Positions 1 to 14,600 of a stretch of 64,000 nucleotides of DNA are shown here, piece after piece. This stretch comes from Timema cristinae (taxonomy: Eukaryota > Arthropoda > Insecta > Phasmatodea > Timematidae): contig JBCFYV010011172.1 in NCBI GenBank assembly GCA_039000515.1, positions 72,613,941 to 72,677,940 of the forward strand, written 5' to 3'. Made by a program: the position numbers and the translations under genes. Below the pieces are notes generated by a model. The model made no database searches and was not told the DNA's origin. It saw only the letters and a program-made list of their open reading frames with translations. Every line of letters begins with the position of its first letter. Position 1 is the first letter of the stretch.

Positions 1-1808
1 TTGCTCCTTCCTATTGTCATTCTAATAGTTGAACAAAGTAAATAAAAAGCTATAAGCTCAACAAGTCCTGTGACCACATCTGAAGCACACTATGACCCCA
101 AATAGGAATAGCCTGTTTGTAAACTATTACAAAGGCTTTATCATTGATGGCATAAAATTGAATTATTGTTCAACTAACATTGTTTGGCAACGTTCTGCCA
201 ACTGAAATAGGCCTAATTAATTGGTTCTCTTCAACATCTTTTTGCTATATTAAAGAGTTTAAATATCAAGGCATCATTTGATGATCCATAGATGCCAGAT
301 CTACAAATACAAACTTGTAGGCAGCACTCACCAATGCCATTAAAATTATTGTTTTTTTAAAATTAAAAAATGAAGAGCCGCTACTCCCTGGTTTAACAAT
401 TCGTATGCGCTTTCCGCGAGTAGCTCAAACTGTATTCGGACAATTTGTTCACTCGTAAAATTTATGGCAGCTACCGATTGTGTTTGCTCCAATTAAATAC
501 TCGAACAAAAGTGCATTGAATAAACAGCCCGTCGACAAATACTTGAACGAATTAACAATAGTTACTTTTTTTCAGATCAAGATGTACAAATAAGATGGAA
601 AAATCTGAGGACAAGATTTTTCAGAGAGTTGAAAGCATAACAAAATACCAAATTTGGACAAAAAGCACCAAAATGCCTACAATAACTTTATTTTGAGAAA
701 CTGTTCCTGTTGCCTACATTTGAACCTCAAGATAGAAGCAGGAACATGGAGGACGGTAGAGATTGATGATGATGGTGATGATGATGACGATGAAGATGAA
801 GTACAGGATAAATAGGAAAGACTAAACTACCTATGAACAGCTCTTTTGAATATTTTAAAAGAAAAAAAGGACACTCACACGGATGCTGATAAAAGGTGGT
901 CCTTTCTTTTGTTTGGGAACTCCAAGCTTTACGGGAGGAAGACAAATTTGAGTTACTAATACAGATTTTAAGAGTGTTCCAAAATTATCCCTTAATTCAA
1001 TTTGCTGAGAGGCCTACTTACGATCAACCTATATTCAACATTATTGAAACTTTCCAACCCCTCACTCGTTTTGTTCCACTTTAACAATATGCCACACAAT
1101 ATTTTTTCTTACTTAGTGGGTCAACATGCCTCGAATTTCATGTATCAAAAACAACAATGATTCAACCAATGTTTACATCGACGCCCACATCAGATCAGTT
1201 TATGCATCTCAGGCCCTCATGATAGACACACAGAAAGTCATCCGCATCAGAATTGCAAAAAGATTCATCTTGAAGTAGCTACATTTCCCGTTTCACATCC
1301 TTGCCAAATTCTGATATATAATTTGAGTAAATATTTTGTGACCAATAATTTTGTGCATATTTTGATTTCTGAAATAAGTAAATACACATTAATATACTAT
1401 TAAGTAGTTTTATTTCTTACCTCAAAGTCATAGCTAATCGTTCTTTGGCAGATATTGGCTGCTGCGTGGTAGTCTTCTGACAAGTAATTGACTGTCCAAC
1501 TAAACCAATCAATCTATCGGACGTCTGGATGCTCATTCGGAAGTAAGAGAAAAACTTTGGTATATTCTCTAAATTCACTATAAATCGTGTAAAATTCCCC
1601 CCACCCCCTCTATAAGCCTTCCATTCTTAACGGGATTAACTCATTATTTCCGAGTTATTCTCGTGAAAGAAAAAAATAAAGCACAAATAATCGCATTTTT
1701 CTCAAAGTCAATTTTAAATCACCTGTGTGCGTCAACTTGGGATGTCTACATCTTAGACCGACTTGACAACTGTTGATGTCGTGTCCGATATCTAGCTAAC
1801 TAATCTGT
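1..1808. other. Non-coding stretch, nothing recognised
   Basis: AT-rich sequence left of the last visible oxidase exon, probably its next intron. A GAT/GAC-rich simple stretch lies at 764-800. No exon of the oxidase was found here on the minus strand. Confidence 0.5.
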
Positions 1809-1811
1809 TTA

Positions 1812-2237
1812 GGCCCGGCGCACGCAACCATTTTTTTTAACGTGCTGTTCCAGAATCATGGTTTGGGATACTATAAGATAGATTGAGCATTGTACACATA
1901 CCTCCGGTAACGTTGCGGTACCGTGCGTCCATCTTGCGTGCATATTGACCCACAGTTTCCCACAGCGCCTCAACGGTACCGCATACGCAGCTCCGGTCTC
2001 TCAGTAACTTATTTCGAGAGAAAAAATTAACCTAACTATTTTCTAATTTTATTAATCGGATTGTATACAAGATAAGCTAAAATGACACTTTTTTTCCTAT
2101 AGACATCCATCTTTGATAGCGGCAGAATGAGTACTGTGCGTAATTTCCCCACAATGTGTGTATTTATTTGTCCAGTCCCGCTACGGCACCGCAGCGACAC
2201 CTCAAGTTAAAAAAAAACCGGATGTGTGCACCAGGCC
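1812..2237. mobile_element. PIF/Harbinger-type MITE
   Basis: Imperfect terminal inverted repeats (GGCCCGGCGCACGCA left; GGCCTGGTGCACACA read inward from the right) flanked by TTA on both sides (1809-1811 and 2238-2240). A 3-bp TTA target duplication with GGCC-type ends suggests the Harbinger superfamily. No coding capacity. Confidence 0.65.
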
Positions 2238-2487
2238 TTAGTCGGAGACAAATTATTGGAATGCGCATGATCCCAACTTGAAATCGTTCATCTGCACCTA
2301 TCCTAAAGTAACATAGTTTACCCAGATGATATAATCTTGATTCTTAAGAGCCTTCTAGGATTTCTAAACCAGTTCAGAACAAAACATATTACCTGACACA
2401 CTCAAATGTTGCTTTGACCATATTGTATAATAACTCAACTTGTGGTAAAATCCCACCAAGTCCCAATAATTAAGTTTCATGTATTAC

Positions 2488-2641
2488 CGAAAGAATTGAA
2501 GTCAAAGTAAAGGTACTCGACGTGGTCTGGTTCGCCACTGACATCCACCTCCTGGTCGAAGTCGGTGTTGTTTAGATCCGAAACGAGAATGATTGAGTCC
2601 TCCGTGTAGTTAGTTACAGACACTTGCATGGGGTTTAGAAC
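2488..2641 (-). CDS. Multicopper oxidase exon 8; last one in the window
   Basis: Acceptor CCTGTACAG. It encodes VLNPMQVSV, a short acidic stretch, and [15 protein letters not shown], the linker that precedes the third cupredoxin domain. Donor at 2487 (GTAATA), phase 1. No following exon with the HPFHLHG-type or HCH-type motifs was found in 1-2487. Confidence 0.85.
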
Positions 2642-5600
2642 CTGTACAGGGAATGTTGACATAAAGTTACTCAAGATAAGTGTTTCTCAACCTTTTTACC
2701 TGTGTGACACCTTTTGGTTTCATGTCACCCTTATGTTTAGACTCTATTAAATAGGTAAACCCCTAGCAGAGGAAGTACACAAAATATAATACTAAAATAC
2801 TCTTTTATATCAATACTTTTAGTTTAGAAACACTTAACTATTTTTGCCTAGAATTATACATTTTTGGGGTGCAAAACTTGTGAAATTAACTATAAATTTC
2901 CTCGTGTTTTTGGGCCAACCCTTGTGGATAATTGTGGGGACCCTTTGAAAACTATTTTTTTAAATACTAGATCTTTGGTAACCATTTGTTATGTGCCTTT
3001 TCTGAACAACTAGTGGGGCCAACGTAACAACTTTGTATGTAAGGCGTTTTTAGTTTCGTATCAGCCCAAGGTCTAAGATATACAGGTCTGGCTACTCTTT
3101 AGTTCCAGTGATCAGATATTGAAGCATAACAGCACACACGTAATTAAAATATTGTAGAGAGGTTTGAACCAATAAGTTTTATTTTGTGGTTTTAGGTGAT
3201 GATTAAAATTTAAAAAAAGACTAAATATGGAAAATGAAGAATATGATTAATATTCGCAACAAAAGGGCCTTATTAACGACATCACCCACTTCACTGGCTG
3301 AATGGTCTAGGGCAGTGGTTCCAAACCTGGGTAGCGTGAAGCCTTTTGGGGGGGGGGTAGTAAACCATTTGTAAATAATGTTAAAAATTATCTAAGAATT
3401 TATGATAGCTTTTATTTCAATCACTTTTCCAAAGTAATAAAGATGATTTTTTCTTGTGGTATTGGCAAAGTGCATACCAATTGTAAAAAATTAGATGACC
3501 AACCAAAAAGTAAGACGCATGTGCGTGTTTAATTTCAAGCCCGCAAACCTTGAATTAGACCTCACGCCCCTACCCCCATTCTCTATTCTACCCTCTTCAT
3601 TATCTACCATTGCAACCACGCGCAACACACAGCATTTTCAGCTCTGACTTTCATAAAAACTAAACAGGTTGTCTACTCGGAGTGGAAAACCATTTTTGGT
3701 GTGTTCTGTCAAGAATTGATGGAAACTAAAAATTGACAACCATCACAATAATTTTCCGTCATAATTTTTGTACTAATTTGCTGTGAGTTTTTACATTGAT
3801 CTTTGTACAAAATAAAGAAGTGACGAGTAAGAAATATTTATAAAGATTTTTTTATAGCCATCCCAAAAAATAGGGGGAGAGGGCAATTTGATGATCTACC
3901 AAGGGGGGCGTCAGCTGAGAAAGATTGGGAACCACTGGACTAAGGCATCACTATCGTGTTAGACTGGCCTGCTGGTGATGGGTAGAATGGTGTTTGAATC
4001 TCGGTTGGGTATACTGAGGGTGGATTTTCCTAAATGGTTTCCCACTCTCCTTTCATGCAAATGCGGGTAGATTACCTCTAAAATGCTTCCTTCCTCATCC
4101 CTAACTCATTAGAGTAATTATAATATATGCGTATAGACTTAACAGGTAGAAAGTCATGGCGAACAAAATAAAAATATTAAAACATATAATAACTATTGTT
4201 CATGAAAACTGTACAAGTATCTACATTGGCTTTGTAACGCTATATAAATAAATATATATATAAATATTGTAATTATACTGTTTTGGACCCCTCTCATATA
4301 TTAAAAAAGTCATGGATAAGGTGTATTTTTCTTTAAAGAACTGTATGTTAAGTTTCCTTTTAATACTTCATCCGTGGAGAATCACGCGTTTCAAGAAGTA
4401 ATTTCAATTTATTGCATTTTAAAACGTTCTTTCTTTCTTTAAAAGACCAACTCCATTGTATTTGAACAAAATCAGGTGATGATCTGGCTCCTTTACCCAA
4501 TAGGAAGCTAGCCTTCACAACATCAGGTCACCAGGAGTTTTCCTATTAGTTAGTTTTAACACTGGAGACAAGGGGTCCAAGAAGCAAGGGGTAGGTAATA
4601 TATAAGCCGCTTGTGCGTATAAATCTACACAGTATACAGTATTAAGAATACAGGAAAATACTTATCTTGACACAGAACCTAGTAATAATATCATAGAAAA
4701 CTTAATTTTGAACTACATAGATCTGGCTCTCCGAGTCAGTCTGTAAATGAAACAAAACTGTATCCCTTTAATATCGAATTTACAATACCGAAAGTGTAAT
4801 CATCTAAATAAATCGTGTGCAACATTAAAAGTTTTACTCATTTCATAAGAATAAGATCCACACATAATCAGATTACATAGCTGTGTGATAAGTGCGTACT
4901 AAAGCATGCACGCGTCGTCGTCTTCATAAAGCCCGGTATCGTTATACTTACTGCTCACCGTAAGGCATGCACGGATACACATTATTAACATCTGCAAAAT
5001 CATCATTTAAAATCCGATATCACTATAATTGATGCCCAATCGCGGGTGGATATCACCATTATATATATATATCATATATATATTTACGTTTATATAGTGG
5101 CTTCCACAAAAGGTTTTCTAGGTGGAGGGGGGGGGGCTGGAGGGTTCACAAACTATGGTACGCGTACCCCCAGGAGTACGAGCGTGACTTATAGGGGGAT
5201 GCAAGCACCTTGAGGGAAAATTGGCAAAATGACTAGAGAACTAAACGTGGCGCAAAACCAAAATTAATGTTGTGGGATGTTTTAAAGACGATTAAGGGAA
5301 ATTTTCGCCTTTAATTACCTGATATCTGTCATTTGACCTGTCATATGGGGAAATTTATAGTGGAGGAACATTAGAATTTTAGTCATGACTCAGGGGAACC
5401 AAATAAAAACAGTTTGAAAGCCACTGCCATAAACTATATATAATTATTTTCTTAATACAGTCAACTCTGGTTATAATGAACATCTACGAACTCAGTTATT
5501 TTGTTCATTATGTCCGAAGTTCATTAAAACAGTTTTTTTAAATCTAAAAGTAGAGGGTTAGTGACAAACAAAATAAGAGTTCAAATACAATCGCTCCTTA

Positions 5601-8582
5601 TTAAAATCTATTAATTAATCTTTTAAAAAAATCTGTTATCTGCTGTTGTTTACTGTTTACTGTTTTAGCTAATATTTTTTTCCAGATCCTTATATATAGT
5701 CTGTATTCCTCCACACTATCCATACACTCAAAAAACTAAATTGAGTAGAAAAGTCTAATTTTTTGAGTTTCATATACCCTCTCGAAGAAAAGTATTAGTG
5801 AAAAAAATCACTAGATGGCCACAGACTGTCATTTACTGTCCTGTAGCTCCTGTCGTAACACAACTCATAAGACTGTCTTCCTTTACTTGCTGCAGACAAA
5901 GGTATTGAAACTTAAGCCAGGTCAATGAGTGCAGTGACTGTTTAAGCTCAGCCCTCTCCCCTTTCCCCTCCACATTGTGTACTTTCAGTCAAGCTTTTTG
6001 CTGCCTAAACAATAAATCAGGAGAAAATCGGTGTCTTCAAGTTAAAACCCCACAAAAGGAAGCTTAATCTAATGCAACTTAAATTCCCAGTGAGAGTAGT
6101 GTATCCAACCCATACCGACAGTTTTGGATGTGTATTGTGTAGGTTATATGCTAGAATTCACCTAGGTGAATAGAATGTGAGGATGAATAAAATAATAACC
6201 GCATATTAAGTTACCTTCCCGGTAACCCTCCCGTCTTCGTATGCGGTTCCAGCCAACGGCAGCCCCTCTTCAGTTTCTTGATAATGCAGCACAGCCTCCT
6301 GGTGGACCTTTATGTGATCCTTGTAGCAGTCACCAAGAGCGCGAAACCTTATCCAATAATTCCCAGGGATCTGGTCACCTTTTACCACCACGTCGTACCT
6401 CTCACCGCCGTTCATCATCAGGGAGCTAACTGGGAAGGGAGAACATGACAACTAGGGTGTGACTGGAGGTCTCCCGGGGATTACTGATCTGCTGACTGAG
6501 AACTATTAGGCTATGGCCATACGAGCTGTAATATACTGCTAAAACCCGCAGTAAAATGAAGACCTGGACCCATAATTCTGGCGACAGTTTACAGTGAAAG
6601 AGTGGCCACACGTGCAATATTGTGTAGCGTAGTCATATTCCTGCCTCGTGTGTTCTCTTTATTTTATTTACCATTTTGTTCCGAAATGGATATTGATTCA
6701 GTAGATAGCGAGCACCTCATTATTGAGGTACAGAAATATCCATGTTTGTATGACGTAAAGTGTGGAGAGCACAAAACAGCGATTTGAAGTTGCAATGTTG
6801 GTCTAGCGTAATGGAAGTTCTAGCAGGAGATGCTTGGGATGGATTCAGTTTTGAAGAAAAAAACTAATTTGGTACTCAAATAAATTAATTGACTCTTGAT
6901 AATACTCAAAGAATTTTATATGATAGCTATAGTTTCAGTTTTTTATGAAGTGAGACTAATGATGGGATGAATACACCACTTTCTTTCTCTTCTTAGATGG
7001 CGCCGACGTCGGACAAGTAACACGCAAAACACAATTTGGCATTAGGATTCATCACCTTTAATTCATTTTCACATCTGCACACAAAATATACTTGTTGCTA
7101 GTGTATCGTGAAAATGCAGCCCTACAACCGTCGTCTGGCCACCCACAATTTGTAGCAGCTTTATTTTACTGCGGTTTTTGGCAGTATTTTGCAGCTCGTC
7201 TGGCCGTAGCCTCAGTGCACCAACAGCTACGGTACCGAAGATTCAGTCCTTGGTTCACCCAGGAGGCCCTAGTCGTTAATAAAAGTATCCTCTTACCTTC
7301 TACGGGTTGGAAACTAGCACTTTCACTGGCTATGACGGTTAGTTTGTGCTGGTCTATGGACATCTCTACCGGGCAGTACACAGCACTGTTGAACGCCAAT
7401 CGGAATCTGTAGCGTTTATCCTAAAACATAGAAATATACATAATATGTCTCCAATCAGGAGCATACTCTGGTGTATTTATTACGTTATCTATACTTATAA
7501 AATAACATGTCCTGACTGACTGATTCATCATCACCGAGCGCAAACTATCAAGGCTACAAGCATGAAATTCGGACTGTATATTCATTTTGTTATGTAGGCA
7601 CCCACTAAGAAAGGATTTTAGAAAATTCCACCCCAAAGGGGTCAAAATAGGGGATGATAATATGTATGATAATATGTATGAAAGTCCGTCATTTTGAAAG
7701 TTACACAAACAAAATTTTGTATTTCGGTTATTGACGTAAAACCAATAAATACGTGTTTCAGGAATTTTGGAAATTTTATTTAATAAGGGATGAAAAAGGG
7801 GGTGAAAGTTTGTATCGGACTTGCATTATTTTTGATCTGAGGTCAAGTTATGATCATCAACGTAACGTAATATTTTAAATTAATCTGTAAATACATATGT
7901 ATATTTTCGTATTTGTATATAATCAACTTCCACGCGAGCAAAGCCGCGGGCAACAGCTATCTAGTCATTAATAATTGATAGACGTGTTTAATTTTTGTTT
8001 GATTAACACCTCATTTATATTTCTAACCTGGTTCTGTGATTTCGAGGAAAAAAGTTTAATGAATCTGATACAATCAACGGACACAGATTACTATCTCTTT
8101 AATAATAAATTTAGGACATTTGTTTAGCTGAGTATGTTGCAGGTATTATTTTGTGCTGGTTATTCATGCTTTAGATGTGCAGTTTTTTGTTAGCACCGCG
8201 TCTTACAACCCGTTTGGGTTATAAGCCTATAAACTAATATTACTCTAACGTTTTAGGGATTAAAAGGATTGAATTTATAGGTAATGCACCCGCATTTGAG
8301 TAGGGAAAGGGGAAAACCATCTAGGAAAAAACTCCCTCAGAACACCCGACTGGGATCAAACCCCGATCTCACCGTCATCGGCAGTACAGTCTATTGGGGA
8401 AGCGACACCTTAGACCATGTGACCACTAAAGCGGGTTGCAGTTTTGTTTAAAGTTGTTGTTTTAAATTTTAATTAAATATTACAATAGATATTCAAAATC
8501 TGCTGTGTTGTGAAGAAGTAGATTTAGTACCTGTTAGAGGTGCTAAGCGGGTTCTTGTACTGTGCAACCAACTTCTAGTATC

Positions 8583-8629
<47 letters not shown>

Positions 8630-11600
8630 TCGTCTATGTTTTGCCAAAGATGTGGCCAGAGACTTTTCTTACAATTAAACACTTTTTAATGAGGCATTGA
8701 CATACTTATTTTCGTTCTTGAAAGATAGCAGTCTTAACTTGACGTATTCCATCCACTATGGCTTTATTTCATAAACTGTACCATGGTGTATTCATTAAAG
8801 GTAATCTTATCACCTTTTAGGGTAAACGAAGGGTAGTAGTATAAATCTAATAATTAAAAACTAGCTTATACTATGTTTAAAAAAAAAATTACATAAATTG
8901 TACATTTATGGACATAGTAAAATGAAATAAACGAAGAAAGCAGAACTAAGTAAAGGAAACCGAGAGAAAAATAACTCAAACAATCAATCACACACACGAT
9001 CATTATGGCATATAACTTATGTACAAGTAGTATGGAGATAGCAAATATTAAAATAAGAAAACAATGTTGATAATATTCTGTAAGACTCATTTGGCCTAAG
9101 GGTGAGACAGACTGTTTGGATAAAATTAATACTTTGGGCTTTTAGGAAACTCCCGGCCTGTGGGTCTTCACGGATTTTCACATATAAGATACTTTAATAA
9201 TATCGGTATTTTCCTTTCGATACCAGTATATTTTTACCCGATACTTTTACTGATATTAGTACTAACACTCCGGTATCGAAAAAAAACAACTAATTTTTTA
9301 TATTCACTCATGCTTGTATTAAATGTTTATTATGGTTAAAGAAAGCTACAAAATAAATTGAAAAAATACATTATTAATCAAATTTATCTTTTAAATAACT
9401 TATCAGCTACATTTTCATAGACATTTTGAAAGCTGGTAAGGTAAGACCATTTATGGTATTCATTTTACAATACCTTCAAGTTCCAACACATAACACAGAC
9501 GCGATAGACCTAAATATACTATAATATAGTTAAATCATTATAATTTTCAGTGTTTAAATAAATATGAAAATACAAATATTAATATGCAAAATTTGAAATT
9601 ATTATTCGTTAAAATATATTTTTCTAAATTAAAATTTCTAATCCAATACTTACTGTTATCGATACTTTTCTTTCGATATTAGTACGGTATCGATATTTTT
9701 CTTCTGATACTTTAAATGAGTACAGTATCGATAATTTTCTTTCAATACCACACCCCTATGTGAGGCACTCACTGATACCTCTAGCAATATCAAATTTAAA
9801 AAAAAGTTGGTTCATGGTTATCAGACGAACACGCCATTAATTATTTATGAGGTTAAATGCAAAGAACTAGCAGGCTTCAGGCAGCACACTATTGTCTAAA
9901 ACGGCTGTACGACTCAAAATACCATTTAAGTTGATGTATTAGATCGATTATTATGTATCATATATATTCGTAATATATAGATCACTTAAGACACATTTGT
10001 AGCATAGCTTTATTTTTCATTTTATATTTTAAAAAGGTGCAGTTAAATTAAAAATAAATTTATTATTAATATAAATCCTGGTGGAAAAGTGGGGGTGAGG
10101 GGGGCTGTTTCACACCTCCAGTATTTATCCTCCCCTCCTTCTCCACAGCAACTTTAACTACGTGTCTGTCCACGTGGTCTCTATAAATATAATTACATGT
10201 ACACTTAGTTTACCTTGAAAGGTAGCAATCCATCCTTGTCTAACTACCTTTTGGCTCTAGCTTACAAATAATACTATAGAATAATCACTCAAAGGAAACT
10301 TGTTACCTTTCAGAGTATACGAAGGATACCCGCACCAACCTTAGATATGGTGAACGTCTCCCGAGGCATCTTGCTATAGGTTTCTTTCCACCCAGCCCCG
10401 AAGTTCTCAAGCCCACCTTTACCGTTTATGATGAGACCTGCCCCATAAACACTGCCGTTCATGTGAAGGGCAGTAGTCAGGTGGTGGCTGGAAGGTTGAG
10501 AGTACCAGTGCCATACTATTATGTAGTGCTCAGCCAGGTCATAGTCGTAATAAGGGCTGCTGGGGTCAGAGGTCAAAGGTCGGCGCACCACCAAGGGTCC
10601 GAAAAGACCATCCGACTCTTCAAAACCTTTAGGAGAGGGACTGATGATGTAATACTGGGACTGGTTGTCAACAATTTCAAGCTAGGGACATAGCTAGGGG
10701 AAGGTATTTGAGACCTTATTGTGTTTTTGTATTACTTCTCAATGCTTATAGCATTCTCATAAAATCCATAGCAGCTACAACCCTCATTATGTTTAAAACA
10801 TTTTAAAAGTATTCAAGAGGGATTTGATATTGGGTAGTAAGATTCCTTGCTATTTCCCGTTGAGGGAGACTTTACCCCGAGCTTAACCCCCTAAACCCAT
10901 ACCCCACTTAAAAAATCTGGGTTCAGTTGTGTTTAAATTATCTATATCAGTTTTTTCCATCGCGTCCTGCAACCCGTTTAGGATTTATGCACATTAATTT
11001 GACCTATGCTAACGGGTTAGGGATGAGGAAGGTAAAATGTTTTACAAATGTTCCCCCACTAGCATGGGTGAAAAGAAGTAAACCATTTAGGAAAAACACC
11101 CCTAGTAAACCCAGCTTGGATTTTAGACCAGACCTCTCCATCCCGTCAAACCAAATAATATTTATTTTATATTTTAGTTCACTTGCTCACCGTTGCGGAT
11201 AGAACTACATCCTTAAATTAGCGGAATGGGAAGGGTTTATCATTCCAGTACTGTCAGCATCTAATCAAACTATCAAACCCCAGGGGGTGTTGTGTCCCTT
11301 ACCAATATGCGAGTGCCACATGTGTGTCCCCGGGGTGTCAGCCACAAACTTATAGGTGAAATCAGTGTGTGGTTGAATGGGGCACTGGGTGAGGAAAGGT
11401 ACTCCATCCATGTGAGGGGTCTGCGTTTGGTGCAGTCCATGCCAGTGGATGGTGACCACCTTGCTCATGAATCCGTTGTGGACGTTCACAACGACAAGGT
11501 CTCCGAGACACACCTTGAGGACAGGAACAAGAAATTTACCATATTAAACGACCACGACAATTTGTAATTAACTCTTAAATACTTGGTTTTTAAGGTGGGG

Positions 11601-14600
11601 ATGTAGGAGACATAAGAAGAGGTCAGTGTTCTTGTAGTCTTTATAGCAAAACCATTTTTGGTCAAAATAAATCAAATAGTTCTTCTATACAAACATAGAG
11701 TTTAATTATTTTCTTCACATGCTGACCTCAACAGTTGTTTAACATCAGTCAAGGGTGTCCCGACATTTAATGACAGCTTTTTTTTCTTCATTTAAAAAGT
11801 TGTTCATCTAGTACCGCTATGCTGATGATAGATATTCAAAAACTGTTGAGGTCACCATGTGGAGAAAATTAAACTTAGTTTTTAATAAAGCAGTATTTTA
11901 TTTATTTTGGCCCAAAAAAAGTTTTGCTATAAAATTGCAAAAAATACCTTTTCTCAAGTCTCCTACATTCCACCTTAAAACTAGTATAGTTAAAAAAAAT
12001 AGGGTTTGGTAAAACTGAATAATGTTATAGTTGGTTTTTTTTATAACCAAGAGCACTGAGAATTTGATGTCAAACCCAGAGCTTTCAATAAAAATATATA
12101 TAGTTTTTGTATATATTGATCAAATGAAAACGTTTGATTACATAAAAACTGAAGTGGGACCGTGTGGGGTAATAGAACCGTCACATGGCTCTAAACAGCG
12201 GTGGAACAGTTGTTTGGTTGGCACTAAAGTACATTTTATTTCTACTTATAGTGGTAAAGAGGCAAAGTTGGCTTTGTGAGTTTGAATCTGACGTTTTCTG
12301 GTGAGCCATGCTTATTTCTACTGTAATCCATAACATCTACTTCAACTACACCTCTTCCCAACTTATTTATTCATTTTTTCAGCAACATATAAAAATACAA
12401 ACGTTACTTAATATGTGTTGGAGAGAAGGGTCATTTGTAATCTGATATGATATTACGTTAGGGGAGGTATGGTTTAAAATATATTTTATTAAAAGCCGGT
12501 TGTATAGTTGATTAATTAATTCACCCTGATTGTTTAGTTGGCTTTCAATTCTTTTAAGCTTTAAAAAAGATTAATGCGTAGATTTAATTTGTTCAAAATA
12601 GGGATGCATGTATAAATCTAAGGTTTACCTGAATCCCTGGACCAGGTATCCGCTGGTTAACTACGGAAGACACCCTAATTAGGCCTCCTGCTTGAATGCA
12701 ACCCACGTTACCACAATGGGTGAGGTTGTTTGGGCAATCCCCGCACTGAAGAGCCATCGTGCCATGTTCGCTGATGGTGAAGTTGTAGACACAGGTAGAA
12801 GTCAGACCGGGTAGACACTTTCGGTAGCAAGGGTGTGATTTACCGCCTGGTTGAGAGATTAAAACAAAACTTGATTAGGTCCTTTCAGTGTCTAAAGAAC
12901 TAAGGTACTGGTCTTAAAATAAGATAATAGTCACCGCGTGCTAAGGTCTTTATTTGAACAAAAATGGGTGTTGTTACACAATTACAGGTTTCCCATTCTA
13001 TCTCCTAGGACAGTGTGGTCCAACTAGGGCCCACGCTCATTGAAAATGTGACACCCACAGTATCCTGGTGAAAAATTAAGGGAGAGGGGGGGGGGGGCGT
13101 GGGTGGCAGATATGAAATGGCGAACGATGCTAATAAAATATATATTTAAAAAGATCTTCATTGTTTTTATTATGCATTTATTTGATTAATAAAAAATATT
13201 TATAGATATATATATTTATAATGCTAAGTTGTTTTATGGAAGAGTGTGTGCGAACATATTTCATAATCCATTTTTGTGAGATTAATAAATACATTTTTGG
13301 AAGTAAAATTTTAAATATTTTACATACGTAGGTCTACATACTTAACAAACACCGTTCCATTAAGGGGTAGGCAAGAACCTGTGCATTTAACTATAATCTT
13401 ATTACATACTCACTAACTTTCTCCACACTTCCCTATCCTTACATACTCCCTTCGCTTCAACAACATCCATACATATAATCATACAGGCTTTTTTATTTTA
13501 AAAACTCATTGTTTCTCTTTTTCAGACATTTGTCTATAACATGTGGCCAAGTCTTACATGTACTACCCCTTCCTTATGATCCACACACTCTACCTTCATA
13601 TATTTGCTTCCTCACTCGAGCCACACTCATCCTCTCAACGTACCCAAAACCAAAGTGAGATGTTTATTTCACACTGGCCTATTGGATTCCCTTCAAAATT
13701 ACACTCCTTCAGCACTCATTCTGCCAACAAAAAAGACAATTTCTAAATAAGTATTGAAAATAATTGCTAACTAAGGGATTGCTTTTTAGCACCACGTCTT
13801 ACTACCTTTTCAGGTTGTGCGCATATTTACTAATTATGCTAATGAATTAAGGGCTAGGACGGTTGAATTTAGATTGAATGTACCCGCATTGGAAAAAAGT
13901 TATTTTAAACAGTTTTTTTGAAAAATCACCCTTAGTACACCCGATAAGGATTTAAACCCTGATCTTCCCATAATCGGTAGTCTAGTCTAACACGAGAGCT
14001 ATGCTTCAAGCCATGCAGCCACTAAAACAGGTGTATTGAATGTTGTTTGTAGTATATTTTTTTTATTAATAAGTTATTATTTTAATCATCATGGTAAATC
14101 AGTCCATACATTTTAAGTTTAATATTCTTAAGCGTGTACTAAAAGAAATAATCGTTTCGTACTTGTTTATTTTATAATTTGTTTTTCAACTCCAGTTAAA
14201 ACCACTTTTCATGTTGTCAGATTGTTTTATTTATACAAATTATACAGATAGTTATATTGTAAAGTAATAATATTGCATACATGTAAATATATTTATTCAC
14301 CTTAATAGTTAAATAAAGTAATAAGCCTAATAAAACTACAATTTGATGATATTTAATTGTATCATTCTTCTCTCCTTAACATCAAGTTTGTGGAAAAAAC
14401 AAAACATATTTATAAAACAATCGTCATCTAGAAGTATGAGCTTGCACAGTCTTGACTGAGTAATGCGATTGATAAGAAATATATAATGTTTGCCACTTGT
14501 TTGCTCTCACTCTCTCTTGTACAAACAAGCTGCGGTTAAGTTGTTCTAAAGAAGCTCCAGGGGGTGGGTTTTACCTCCAGCGCACACTTGGCACAGACCC

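Noticed and set aside
727..945. Minus-strand ORF with a run of His codons
   Set aside because: The His run comes from a GAT/GAC simple repeat; no splice sites or family match.
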